From Acidobacteriaceae bacterium (GTDB taxonomy: Bacteria > Acidobacteriota > Terriglobia > Terriglobales > Acidobacteriaceae), in assembly GCA_025356095.1 (NCBI GenBank), contig JANXUR010000062.1, positions 1 through 64,000 of the forward strand: DNA of 64,000 nucleotides, in the 5' to 3' direction. Below, in pieces: positions 25,006 through 34,540 of this stretch. The translations under genes and the position numbers were made by a program. The first letter of the stretch is position 1, and each line of letters begins with the position of its first letter. The notes below the pieces were generated by a model. The model ran no database searches, was not told the origin of the DNA, and saw nothing but the letters and a program-made list of their open reading frames with translations.

Positions 25006-28000
25006 GTGCGTTCATCGGCTTGCTGGCATAAAACAATCTGGCTTTTGCTGCTCACTCCGGCCCTGCTGTCACTCAGCCTCGGCCAAGCCACCGGCAATCC
25101 CGCTGACAAACCCAACCCGGAAGCCGCCCTGCGCTTTCGCTTTGTTGGACCTCGCGTTGGGAACCGCGTCTCGGCCATCGCTGGCGTACCGGGCGACCCT
25201 TCCACCTACTACGCTGGTGCCGCTTCCGGCGGCATTTGGAAGTCGTCTGACGGGGGGAGCAACTGGGATCCCATCTTCGACTCTCAACCCGTCGCCGCCA
25301 TCGGCGCCCTCGCCGTCGCCGCGTCTGACCCCAACGTTGTCTACGCGGGCACGGGCGAAGCGTGGGCTATTCGAGACTCCGACGTCATCGGCAACGGCGT
25401 ATATAAGTCCACCGACGCAGGCCGCACCTGGACCCACATGGGTCTGGACGAAACCGGCCGCATTGGCCGCATCATCGTGCACCCCAAAAATCCTGATATT
25501 GCATTTGTCTGCGCACTTGGTCGCCTGACTGGGCCGCAAAAGGAGCGTGGCGTCTACCGCACCTTGGATGGCGGCCAGCACTGGGATCTCGTGCTCTTTC
25601 CCGATGAAAATACCGGCTGCTCCGGCCTTTCACTGGACGCGCAAAACCCGCGGACCCTCGTCGCTGGAACCTGGCAGGCAGAGATGCACACGTATGCGAT
25701 GTTGAGCGGCGGCGCTGGCAGCGGGGTGTATGTGTCGCACGATGGCGGCAGCAAGTGGAAGCGCATTGAAGGGAACGGACTGCCCAAGTCGCCGGTCGGC
25801 AAGATTGATGTGGCGATTGCACCCAACGATTCTGACCGCGTATATGCGCTGATTCAAACTGCCGACCAAGGCTCGCTTTGGCGTTCGGACGACGGTGGCG
25901 ACAATTGGCGCGTAGTGAGTTGGGATCGCACCCTGAGCGGTCGGGCAGGATATTACATTCGCCTCGCGGTCTCGCCCACCAATGCGAATGAAGTGCTGGT
26001 GGCGAGCAGTCAAGTGCACCAGTCGCTGGATGGGGGAGAAGTCTTCCGCAACTCGCCATGGTCGTGGGGCGGCGACACGCATGATATCTGGATTGATCCG
26101 CTGAACGCAGACCGCTTTGTGGTGACCGACGATGGCGGCATGAACATCACCACGGTGCATGGCCGTGGCTTTAACAATGTGAAGCTCCCCATCGCGCAGA
26201 TGTATCACGTAGCGGTGGACAATCAGGTGCCGTACTTGGTTTATGGCAACATGCAGGACGATGGCACTATGCGTGGGTCTAACTTTGGCGACTATGACTT
26301 GGGGGGCAACAGTTGGGAACACCACATGGGCGGCTGCGAATCGGGCTTCACCATCCCCGACCCGACTGACACCAATATCGTTTGGGCTACGTGCTATGGC
26401 GACGAAGTGACCCGCTGGGATGCCCGTAGCAAGAGCGCGCGCTCGGTAAGTCCGTGGAAGCACACCTTGGATTCGCCGCCCAATGGCCTGAAGTATCGCT
26501 GCCACTGGACGCCACCACTGGCGATTGACCCCTTCGACCACAACACGGTTTACTACGGTTGCCAAAAGATATTGAAGACGAGCAACGCCGGACAAAGCTG
26601 GACGGAAATCAGTCCAGACCTTTCCACCAACGACCCGGCGCGCATTATTCCTTCAGGCGGCATTGTTGGGGATAACCTCGGCCAATTTTATGGGGAAATC
26701 GTCTTTGCGATTGCTCCCTCGAAGATGCAGAAAGGCATGATCTGGGCAGGCACCAACGATGGACAGGTGTGGCTTACCGAAGACGGCGGCGGCAATTGGA
26801 GCAATGTTTCCAAGAACATCGCTGATCTGCCCAAGTGGGGCACCATCACCAGCATTCAGCCTTCATTTTTCGACGCGGCGACTGCTTACATTTCGGTGGA
26901 CTTCCATATGATGGACAACCGCGACCCTTTCGTTTACAAGACGGCGGATCGCGGTAAAACGTGGAAGCGAATTGGCGACGGGCTGCCCAAGCATCCGCTG
27001 GCGTATGTGCGGGTGATTGCGGAAGACCCCAATCGGCAGGGATTGCTCTTCGCCGGAACTGGCAACGGTGTTTACTATTCGCTGGACGATGGCGGCAAGT
27101 GGACGCCGCTAGCGGCGGGTCTGCCGCACGCTCCAGTCTCTTGGGCGGTGGTGCAACCGGAGGCGCATGATTTGGTGGTCTCCACCTATGGCCGCGGTAT
27201 TTACATTCTGGACGACCTTACTCCGCTGGAACAACGTGCCCGCAGCACCGAGCCGGACGTGCAGTTGTTTACACCGCGTCCCACCTATCGCTGGTCGAGC
27301 TTCGGTGGAGCTACCATCACCTTCAGTCTGAAGGACGCATCCAAAGCGCCCGTCAAACTCGCCGTCATGGATGCCGACGGCAAGGTGATCCACGAATGGG
27401 AACAGCCCGGCAAGGCGGGGCTGAACCGTACGACGTGGAACTTGCGCTACGATGGGCCGCGTCTGGTGGCGTTGCGCACCACACCAGTTGAGAACCCTAA
27501 CATCTGGCTGGAACCACGCTTTTGGGGCAAAGATTCACGGCCGGTGACCCACTGGGGCATGGATGCGAATGAGATCAGCGGCCCCAAAGTGTTGCCCGGT
27601 AAGTACACCGTGCAGATCACCGCGGATGACAAGAAGTTTACCCAACCGCTGGAAGTGCGTCGCGATCCGCGAACTACAACTCCAGACGACGAACTGAAGC
27701 GTTCTTTGGATCTGCAAGTGAAGGTGCGAGATGACATCAGCGAAGCGGCAGACATGATCAACCAGATTGAATGGGTGCGCAAGCAGCTCGACACTACGGT
27801 TGCCATGCAGCGCAGCACCAAGGCGGCTGCGGACCAGATCAAGGCTACCGAAGAGTTCCAAACGAAGCTGTTGCAAGTGGAACGAAAGCTCATCTCTAAC
27901 GCGCTAAGTATGACCGACGACAAGTACTTTCAGGAGCCGTACAAGATTTACTACGATTTGATCTGGCTCTATGCCGAGATGGGCCCTGGCGCGGGCGATG

Positions 28001-28170
28001 TGGCGGGCGGAAGCGATTTCGCGCCCACTGACAATGAAGTTGCGCTGGCACAAGAGTGGGAAACCGATTTGGCAGCGGTGAAGGCGGACTACAAAGACCT
28101 TATGGAAAAGCAGATGCCGGCTTTCGGCCGTTCGCTATTGGAGCATGGTGTGGTTCCGCCGCCGAAGTAG
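25006..28170 (+). CDS. Secreted BNR/sortilin (VPS10)-like beta-propeller protein 2
   Basis: 1054 residues from a GTG start with GAGGTG eight bases upstream. Sec signal peptide WLLLLTPALLSLSLGQA. Asp-box motifs include SSDGGSNW, STDAGRTW, TLDGGQHW, SHDGGSKW, SDDGGDNW, TSNAGQSW, TEDGGGNW and TADRGKTW. The propeller ends with STYGRGIYILDDLTPLEQ, matching THGRGIFILDDLTPLRA in the first BNR protein. A helical C-terminal region follows. The shared order of Asp boxes, the ILDDLTP junction and the helical tail show the two are paralogues. Role unknown; possibly carbohydrate or peptide binding at the cell surface. Confidence 0.88.
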   Translation: MRSSACWHKTIWLLLLTPALLSLSLGQATGNPADKPNPEAALRFRFVGPRVGNRVSAIAGVPGDPSTYYAGAASGGIWKSSDGGSNWDPIFDSQPVAAIGALAVAASDPNVVYAGTGEAWAIRDSDVIGNGVYKSTDAGRTWTHMGLDETGRIGRIIVHPKNPDIAFVCALGRLTGPQKERGVYRTLDGGQHWDLVLFPDENTGCSGLSLDAQNPRTLVAGTWQAEMHTYAMLSGGAGSGVYVSHDGGSKWKRIEGNGLPKSPVGKIDVAIAPNDSDRVYALIQTADQGSLWRSDDGGDNWRVVSWDRTLSGRAGYYIRLAVSPTNANEVLVASSQVHQSLDGGEVFRNSPWSWGGDTHDIWIDPLNADRFVVTDDGGMNITTVHGRGFNNVKLPIAQMYHVAVDNQVPYLVYGNMQDDGTMRGSNFGDYDLGGNSWEHHMGGCESGFTIPDPTDTNIVWATCYGDEVTRWDARSKSARSVSPWKHTLDSPPNGLKYRCHWTPPLAIDPFDHNTVYYGCQKILKTSNAGQSWTEISPDLSTNDPARIIPSGGIVGDNLGQFYGEIVFAIAPSKMQKGMIWAGTNDGQVWLTEDGGGNWSNVSKNIADLPKWGTITSIQPSFFDAATAYISVDFHMMDNRDPFVYKTADRGKTWKRIGDGLPKHPLAYVRVIAEDPNRQGLLFAGTGNGVYYSLDDGGKWTPLAAGLPHAPVSWAVVQPEAHDLVVSTYGRGIYILDDLTPLEQRARSTEPDVQLFTPRPTYRWSSFGGATITFSLKDASKAPVKLAVMDADGKVIHEWEQPGKAGLNRTTWNLRYDGPRLVALRTTPVENPNIWLEPRFWGKDSRPVTHWGMDANEISGPKVLPGKYTVQITADDKKFTQPLEVRRDPRTTTPDDELKRSLDLQVKVRDDISEAADMINQIEWVRKQLDTTVAMQRSTKAAADQIKATEEFQTKLLQVERKLISNALSMTDDKYFQEPYKIYYDLIWLYAEMGPGAGDVAGGSDFAPTDNEVALAQEWETDLAAVKADYKDLMEKQMPAFGRSLLEHGVVPPPK

Positions 28171-28345
28171 GAAGTAGTAGGCTCGCCGGCAGCGCCGGAT
28201 GAACTCTGTTGACCTTGGATGCTTTGACAGTTACAAAATCGCCCACAGCGGAAGTGTGCCTCGGATGTCCTAGCCTCTATAAAACGCGAATCCGGCAACG
28301 GCCAAACGTACTGCATCCCGCGCATAAAATGGCAAGGGCTACCCT

Positions 28346-28844
<499 letters not shown>

Positions 28845-28921
28845 ACGTGTGCGTTTGGTGCGGCCCAACGAGGAAAGGGGTTCCATGCAGGAGCAAGGCC
28901 GAACGCGGATGCAACTCCCAG

Positions 28922-28927
28922 ATTATA
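28922..28927 (-). promoter_or_regulatory. Consensus -10 (TATAAT) for tRNA-Pro
   Basis: A perfect TATAAT on the minus strand, about 78 bp upstream of the mature tRNA 5' end. No clear -35 hexamer is visible. Confidence 0.5.
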
Positions 28928-29144
28928 CCATTCGGCGGGCATCTGCCCATGGTGGCGGTGCTTGGGTGTCTGCTTGGGGCCAGATGTTTGGGGCGAGCGG
29001 GGGCGGCAATAAGGGTAGGGGTATTTCGCTTCGCTCAATATGACATTTGGAAATTACATATGAACATGGCACATAAAAGCCGGACTAGGGGCGGCGTGCG
29101 CGCTTGGCGACACATTTGTAGCAAAAACGGCTGAAGCCTCACTT

Positions 29145-29225
29145 GCTTGATGGACGTCTGCTTGATTGGACTTTACTTGATGGAAACTGCTTGATGGAAA
29201 CCAGTTGGTGGGAATTACTTAATGG
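29145..29225. repeat. 14/15-bp imperfect tandem repeat over the 3' end of the DUF202 gene
   Basis: Units resembling RCTTGATGGAAACY recur about six times with decreasing similarity. The last unit overlaps the stop codon and final codons of the DUF202 gene. The remaining gap 28845-29144 carries the tRNA promoter and no visible gene. Confidence 0.75.
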
Positions 29226-29679
29226 AAATCAAATAAACCGCCACGGCGATGCCTGAAAGCGCCATGATGGTGGCCACGGAAACACCTAGTTTGGAGGGGC
29301 GATTGAGGTCGAGTGTGCCGGAGTTCATCTCATGCACCATGCGAAAGTGATCCCACATGCTGAACACGTTGATGGCCACGCCCATCAGCACCATGGCGGT
29401 ACCAAACCAAAATGACATGCCGTAGGACTTGAAGGGCAAGCCGGGCTGGGCGGAATGCATCTCTTCTAAAAACAGACCAAACCGCGCCACTACAAACCCG
29501 AAGCCCATCATGGCCAGGCCAGTGCGAATCCAGGCCAAAAACGTGCGCTCCGCCGCCAAATACACGCGCGGGTCGGAACTGAGAATCTCTACCATATTGG
29601 GATTTCCCTTCGCTTCTGGTTCACGCTCGGTTTGCGCTTGGTTCGCGTTTGGTTCACGTTTGGTTTGCGCTTGAAACAT
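29215..29679 (-). CDS. DUF202 (YidH-type) membrane protein
   Basis: 154 residues from the ATG at 29679, with AGGAG eight bases upstream; an internal ATG at 29595 gives the 126-residue conserved core. The core begins DPRVYLAAERTFLAWIRTGLAMMGFGFVVARFG, the signature of DUF202, and has three membrane segments. The extra N-terminus is Gln/Arg/Glu-rich and encoded by an 11-bp tandem repeat. Function unknown; E. coli YidH is an uncharacterised inner-membrane protein. Confidence 0.88.
   Translation of the reverse strand: MFQAQTKREPNANQAQTEREPEAKGNPNMVEILSSDPRVYLAAERTFLAWIRTGLAMMGFGFVVARFGLFLEEMHSAQPGLPFKSYGMSFWFGTAMVLMGVAINVFSMWDHFRMVHEMNSGTLDLNRPSKLGVSVATIMALSGIAVAVYLISIK
29618..29672. repeat. 11-bp tandem repeat, 5 copies, inside the DUF202 5' coding region
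   Basis: GGTTYRCGYTT/C units repeat every 11 bp (29618, 29629, 29640, 29651, 29662). Because 11 is not a multiple of 3, each unit is read in a different frame. Confidence 0.9.
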
Positions 29680-29806
29680 CCCGGAGACTCCTGACGCTAC
29701 TGAGCTTCCGGTGCAAAACACGGCCAGTAAGCTGAGCGGTGCGCAGCGAGTCAATCCAGTCAATCGTTCAGCGTCAAATTGTTTCGCAGCGTTCAGCAGC
29801 AAAACG

Positions 29807-30949
29807 TTAGTCGCGCAGCGTTACCCACCCACGTTGCTGCGAGCTACGGGCAATTGCTTCACACAGCACCAGCCCACGGTGGCCGGTGGCAAAGGTGGGG
29901 AAGGAGCGCGGTGCGGCAAAGTCGCCAGCTTCAACATACGCGTAAAAGTCGCGGAACAACTGCACGAAGGTATCAGGATAGCCCTCCGCGTGGCCACCCG
30001 GATAGGCCGCATAGCCACGCGCGGCTGGGCTCATCAGGCCCGGATCTTTAATCAAGGAGCCGTTGGCGGAGTCGCGGTGGCCCAGCCACAGCACGTTGGG
30101 GTTTTCTTGATCCCACGCCAGCGAGCCTTCTGAGCCGTCAACTTCCCACCACAAGCGGTTCTTGCGTCCAGCGCTAATCTGCGAAACAGTCATCACGCCA
30201 CGCAGTGCGCCCGAATAGTGCAGCAGCACCGAAGCATAGTCGTCGCTAGTGATGGTGACGTCCACAGTGTTGGAGCCATCAAGCTTTTGAAAGGTAAGAA
30301 CCGGCCCTTTGGGCTGGTGGCGCACGGGAATTACGGTGGCCACATCGGCGCAGAGTTCGGTGATTGTCCGGCCGGTAATCCAAGTAGTCAGGTCCATCCA
30401 GTGAGTACCGATGTCGGCGACGGTGCGCAGCGAGCCGCCCACTTCCGGCTCCAAGCGCCAACTCCAATCGTTCGGCGACCACAGCCAGTCCTGCAGATAG
30501 TGTCCGTGCACCAGACGGGGCTCGCCGATGGCACCACTTTGCACCAGCGCACGCGCTTCTTGATTCAGGGGATAGTAGCGCAAATTGTGCGCGACGGCGC
30601 CCACCAGATTCTTCTCAGCGGCGAGCGCCACCAACGCGGAAGTTTCTTCGGTATTCATCGCCAGCGGCTTTTCGCAAAGCACGTGCTTGCCAGCCCGCAG
30701 CACGGCTTCCGCCTGTGCACGATGCACATGGTTTGGCGTGCAGATGTGGACGACATCCACCTCGGAGTCGGCGGCGAGTTCCTCCACCGAGGCGTAAGCG
30801 CGCGCATCTGCCAGACGCAAGCCAACGCAAGCCTCGCGTGTACGCTCCACTGTGCTGCCCAGCAAACCGACGATAGGAATGCCGATTCGCCGCAAAGCCT
30901 CAATGTGCGCTTTGCCCACAAAGCCGGCACCAATGACTGCTGCTTTCAT
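29807..30949 (-). CDS. Gfo/Idh/MocA family oxidoreductase
   Basis: 380 residues, NAD(P)-dependent sugar or inositol dehydrogenase type. The N-terminal Rossmann motif GAGFVGKAH (residues 7-15) and the catalytic-Lys motif CEKPLAMN (about 93-100) are intact. The C-terminal alpha/beta domain contains DIGTHWMDL with the conserved His. There is no signal peptide, so it is cytosolic. The gene is last in a minus-strand run with two isomerase-like proteins, a GMC oxidoreductase and its partner. That suggests the pathway's redox step on an imported keto sugar. The exact substrate cannot be read from sequence. Confidence 0.92.
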   Translation of the reverse strand: MKAAVIGAGFVGKAHIEALRRIGIPIVGLLGSTVERTREACVGLRLADARAYASVEELAADSEVDVVHICTPNHVHRAQAEAVLRAGKHVLCEKPLAMNTEETSALVALAAEKNLVGAVAHNLRYYPLNQEARALVQSGAIGEPRLVHGHYLQDWLWSPNDWSWRLEPEVGGSLRTVADIGTHWMDLTTWITGRTITELCADVATVIPVRHQPKGPVLTFQKLDGSNTVDVTITSDDYASVLLHYSGALRGVMTVSQISAGRKNRLWWEVDGSEGSLAWDQENPNVLWLGHRDSANGSLIKDPGLMSPAARGYAAYPGGHAEGYPDTFVQLFRDFYAYVEAGDFAAPRSFPTFATGHRGLVLCEAIARSSQQRGWVTLRD

Positions 30950-30977
30950 ACTGGTTACGCGTGACTGGTTACGCGTG
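30950..30977. repeat. 14-bp perfect tandem duplication containing a stop codon
   Basis: ACTGGTTACGCGTG occurs twice. On the minus strand it places the TAA stop of the isomerase-like gene and a second in-repeat TAA between that gene and the ATG of the Gfo/Idh/MocA gene. Confidence 0.92.
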
Positions 30978-32090
30978 CTCCCCTAGAATTTCTGCGCGAA
31001 TATTTTTCAACACATAGGCAGCGCGCTCTACACCCACCGGCCCCGGCAGAATCGGATCTTCATTCTCAATGCTGAAGAAGCCGTTGTACCCGACTTCCAT
31101 GTAGGCCATCAGAATGTCTTTCCACTGCGCGGCGCTGTGTCCGTAGCCAACGGCGCGGAAGGTGGCAGACGCGTTGGGTAGATCGTCGGTGTCGAAGGCA
31201 AAGTTGAGTACGCCATATTTGGCGGCGTTCTCCGGGAAGATCACAGTGTCTTTCATGTGCGCATGGAAGATGGCCTTTTGCTTGCCCAACATTCGGATGA
31301 CTTCCACGGCGTTGCAGCCCTGCCAGAAAAGGTGGCTTAAATCGCAGTTGGCGCCAATCTCTTCACCCACCGCCTCGCGCAGGCGCAGCAAAGTGCGCGG
31401 ATTGTAAACCGAGAAGTTGGGATGCATCTCTAGCGCGAGTTGATGTACGCCATGCTCGCGGGCAAACTTCGCTGCATCCTTCCAGTAGGGGATCAAGTTT
31501 TCTTTCCACTGCCACTCGCGCGCCGCGTAGTGCTCGGGCGGCCATCCGTAGGTGACCCAGGCGGGAGTCTTGTCGCCGGGGGCGCCGCCGGGGCAGCCAG
31601 AGAAACCCACAATCGTCTTTACACCTAGCATCTCGGCAAGGCGTACCGTCTTGCGGAAGGTTTGCTTGTCGTGCTCGGCGATTTCAGGATTGGGATGCAC
31701 GGGATTGCCATGGCAGCTCAGCGTGCGCACGGCAATGCCGCGGTCGCTGAATTTCTTCATCCACGCCTTCGCCTTTGCCGGGTCGGCAATCAGATCATCA
31801 AGCGCGCAATGTTTGTTGCCGGGATAGCCGCCCGTGCCAATCTCCATCGCTTCGAGACCGAGCGCAGTGACCACGTCCAGCATCGCGTCCAGACCAAGTT
31901 CGCTGTACACCGGGTCGAAGACGCCAATCTGAATCTTGTAGGGCTTGAAGGTGTGTTCTGGCATGGCGGCCTGCATTTCGGCCGCAGCCGGAGTAGCCGC
32001 TGCACCCGAAACCGCAGCCGCACCCAGCAAACCGCCGGTCACTGCCAAAAAATCGCGACGGCTCGATGAAAATACATTGTCGTTACCCAT
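30969..32090 (-). CDS. Tat-exported sugar phosphate isomerase/epimerase-like TIM-barrel protein (373 aa)
   Basis: Twin-arginine signal SSRRDFLAVTGG followed by an Ala-rich segment. The mature part belongs to the AP-endonuclease-2/xylose-isomerase-like TIM-barrel family. It reads KIQIGVFDPVYSELGLDAMLDVV, with metal-ligand candidates in LALEMHPNFSVYNP, GANCDLSHLFWQG, HAHMKD and GFFSIENEDP. GGAG lies eight bases before the ATG. Export to the periplasm argues against a phosphorylated substrate. In this context a keto-glycoside or free sugar is more likely. Confidence 0.88.
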   Translation of the reverse strand: MGNDNVFSSSRRDFLAVTGGLLGAAAVSGAAATPAAAEMQAAMPEHTFKPYKIQIGVFDPVYSELGLDAMLDVVTALGLEAMEIGTGGYPGNKHCALDDLIADPAKAKAWMKKFSDRGIAVRTLSCHGNPVHPNPEIAEHDKQTFRKTVRLAEMLGVKTIVGFSGCPGGAPGDKTPAWVTYGWPPEHYAAREWQWKENLIPYWKDAAKFAREHGVHQLALEMHPNFSVYNPRTLLRLREAVGEEIGANCDLSHLFWQGCNAVEVIRMLGKQKAIFHAHMKDTVIFPENAAKYGVLNFAFDTDDLPNASATFRAVGYGHSAAQWKDILMAYMEVGYNGFFSIENEDPILPGPVGVERAAYVLKNIRAEILGEHA

Positions 32091-32120
32091 GATTCATTTC
32101 TCCTATGTTTCTGGGAATTC

Positions 32121-32756
32121 TTAGCCTTGTTTTGTGGGTGAAGGCGCAGCCACAGGTGCCAAATCCGGCACTGGCGGGCAGCCCGTCCACGTCTTCAAAA
32201 ATTTATTGCCACGATAGTCCAGATCCTTCACGCCAATTTCGCTGGTGAAGTATCCGTCCATGGTCATTTCACGAAGCTGGTCAAAAAACTCTACGCCGGT
32301 TTGCAAGCTGGGGTCAGCTTTGGCATTTTTGCGATAGGCAATCCCGTCCAGCACCTGCTTCTGCTGCTCGGGCGCGCATTCCAGATAGCCCGCATCAAAG
32401 CGGGCACCGCATTGCGCGTCCAGCCACACCATGCCACCGCTTAACTGCCGCTGCAGGTGTTCATTTTCGCTGGTCACCAAGTCTATCCATTCGGGCGCGC
32501 CAGCTTCCATGGCGCCGCCGCTGCGGTCATCCGCTGGAATAATCGTCTGGCAAAGTTGCTGCAGCATCGTCCACTGCCGCGGATTAAAGAACTTTGGAGC
32601 GTAGGCTCCGGCGGGCGAAGCCGCCTGCTCCGCCGCCACCATCTGGTGGGTATGCTCCGCTGCTTCCGCTGGAATCACGCTGAGCACTGAGGTGGTGGCC
32701 ACGCCCAGGCCAAGAGTCTTCAGAATGTTGCGCCGCGTCATCGCGTCGTAGGACAT
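32121..32756 (-). CDS. Gluconate 2-dehydrogenase subunit 3-like protein, Tat-exported
   Basis: 211 residues with a twin-arginine signal (MTRRNILKTLGLG) and the PF13618-type region (QWTMLQQLCQTIIPADDRSGGAMEAGAPEWID). Family members are the small exported chaperone-like subunit of membrane sugar dehydrogenases, carrying the FAD subunit through the Tat pathway as a hitchhiker. The start codon immediately follows the stop of the GMC gene (TAA-ATG), fixing the two as a translational unit. The C-terminus is Pro/Ala-rich. Confidence 0.9.
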   Translation of the reverse strand: MSYDAMTRRNILKTLGLGVATTSVLSVIPAEAAEHTHQMVAAEQAASPAGAYAPKFFNPRQWTMLQQLCQTIIPADDRSGGAMEAGAPEWIDLVTSENEHLQRQLSGGMVWLDAQCGARFDAGYLECAPEQQKQVLDGIAYRKNAKADPSLQTGVEFFDQLREMTMDGYFTSEIGVKDLDYRGNKFLKTWTGCPPVPDLAPVAAPSPTKQG

Positions 32757-34457
32757 TTAGAGATCCCCCTTTTGCGCTTGGTCCAGCAGGTACTCAGACG
32801 CGCGCCAAGTCAGTGCCATAATCGTCAGGGTTGGGTTTTTATCAGGGTTGGTTACAAAACTTGCAGCATCGGTCACAAACAAATTTTTAACTTCGTGCGC
32901 CTGGCAGAAAGAATTCAGCGCCGAGGTGCGCGGGTTGCTGCCCATGCGGACTACGCCAAGTTCGTGGATAATCACACCACCATCGGCAATGCCATATGGG
33001 TTCTCACCCTCCGGCCCCTTCTTCGTCTTGTAAACGCCGCCCGCTGCTTCCACAATGCCCTTGAACGTCTCTTGCATGTCTTTAGCCATTTTCACTTCGT
33101 TGTCGCTCCACTTCCAGTGGAAGCGCAAGACCGGAATGCCAAAACGGTCAGTAACGTTGGGGTCAATCTCGCAGAAACTATTTTCATTGGGAATCATTTC
33201 GCCGCGTCCGGCGAAGCCAATGGTGGTGCCGTAGCTCTCGCGGCACTTCTGCTTCAAGCCTGCGCCGTAGCCTTCGAACTCATCGGCCACGTCGCCAAAC
33301 ATACCAATCCCCGGCATATCTTGTCCGCCGCCAAATTCAATGTGATAGCCGCGCAAAAAGTCATTCTTGCGGTCGAACTTCCACCACGGCATATACATGT
33401 GCATGCCGCCTACGCCGTCGTGATTGTGCTTGGGCACCTTTGCCATCTGCGGAAAGTAGCCATAGCCGTCGCTGCCCACCGAGTCGGTCAGGTAGCGGCC
33501 CACCACTCCAGAGGAGTTCGCCAGCCCGTTGGGGAAGAGCGCCGACTTGGAATTCAGCAGCAGGCGTGCCGATTCGCAAGCGCTGGCTCCCACCACAAAT
33601 GCCTTGGCGTAAATGCGCTTCTCTTCCAGCGTCTGCTTGTCTATGTAAGAGGCAGCCTGCACTTTGCCATCTTTGCCCACCACCAACTCGCGCACCATCG
33701 CGTGCGTAATCAAGGTGAGGCGGCCGGTCTTCTTCGCAGGCGGAATCATCACCTGACTTGAGCTGAAATTGGACGCAGTACGGCATCCCCGGCCGCACTG
33801 GCCGCAGTAGTGGCAAGCAGCGCGCCCATTCACCGGCTTGGTGAGGATGGCCAGGCGCGAGGGCACGCACAGCACCCCCAGCTTGTCGCACGCGTTCTTG
33901 ATGACCGTCTCACTGCAGCGCGGCACGGGCGGCGGCAGAAAGTCACCGTCCGGCGCACTGGAGATATTCTCTTTGGTGCCGAACACGCCTATGTATTTTT
34001 CCACCTTGCTGTAGTAAGGCGCCAGCTCATCGTAGGTGATCGGCCAATCATCGCCCATGCCATCGCTGGAGCGCGACTTAAAATCCACCGGCGCGAAGCG
34101 CAGCGCAATGCGGCCCCAATGGTTGGTGCGCCCGCCAACGATGCGCGAACGGAACCAGCGAAACTTCGAGCCAGGCGCCGCAGTGTAAGGCTCGCCCTCA
34201 ATCTCCCAAAAACCGTTGGGCGCAAGAAATTCACCAAAATTTTCGCCCTTGGCACCCTTTCCTGCCCCGCGATGTGGCAGGTCATAGGGCATCATGTGCT
34301 CTTTGTAGTCGGTGTCAGGATTCACCGGCCCGCCAGCCTCCAGCATCACCACATTCAGGCCACCCTCGGTGAGAATCTTGGCTGCGGTTCCGCCCGAGGC
34401 GCCCGAGCCGATGATGCACACGTCATAAGTCTTTGGCGTTCGCACTACTTGAAACAT
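32757..34457 (-). CDS. GMC-family sugar oxidoreductase (FAD subunit)
   Basis: 566 residues. The FAD-binding motif IIGSGASGGTAAKIL lies near the N-terminus (about 15-29). Cys-rich segment CHYCGQCGRGC is near 220-230. The C-terminal active-site region has VIIHELGVVRMG (His) and NPDKNPTLTIMAL (Asn). It has no signal of its own and would be exported with the adjacent subunit 3. This pairing is that of glucoside 3-dehydrogenases and related flavin sugar dehydrogenases passing electrons to the respiratory chain. Substrate not determinable. Confidence 0.9.
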   Translation of the reverse strand: MFQVVRTPKTYDVCIIGSGASGGTAAKILTEGGLNVVMLEAGGPVNPDTDYKEHMMPYDLPHRGAGKGAKGENFGEFLAPNGFWEIEGEPYTAAPGSKFRWFRSRIVGGRTNHWGRIALRFAPVDFKSRSSDGMGDDWPITYDELAPYYSKVEKYIGVFGTKENISSAPDGDFLPPPVPRCSETVIKNACDKLGVLCVPSRLAILTKPVNGRAACHYCGQCGRGCRTASNFSSSQVMIPPAKKTGRLTLITHAMVRELVVGKDGKVQAASYIDKQTLEEKRIYAKAFVVGASACESARLLLNSKSALFPNGLANSSGVVGRYLTDSVGSDGYGYFPQMAKVPKHNHDGVGGMHMYMPWWKFDRKNDFLRGYHIEFGGGQDMPGIGMFGDVADEFEGYGAGLKQKCRESYGTTIGFAGRGEMIPNENSFCEIDPNVTDRFGIPVLRFHWKWSDNEVKMAKDMQETFKGIVEAAGGVYKTKKGPEGENPYGIADGGVIIHELGVVRMGSNPRTSALNSFCQAHEVKNLFVTDAASFVTNPDKNPTLTIMALTWRASEYLLDQAQKGDL

Positions 34458-34540
34458 TCGTCGGTAGCCTTTCTGTGTGGCCCTGAATATTTTTCGCCGC
34501 GCCGCGGATCGCCGCGAGTTGCGCGTCTTGCCGCGTACGC

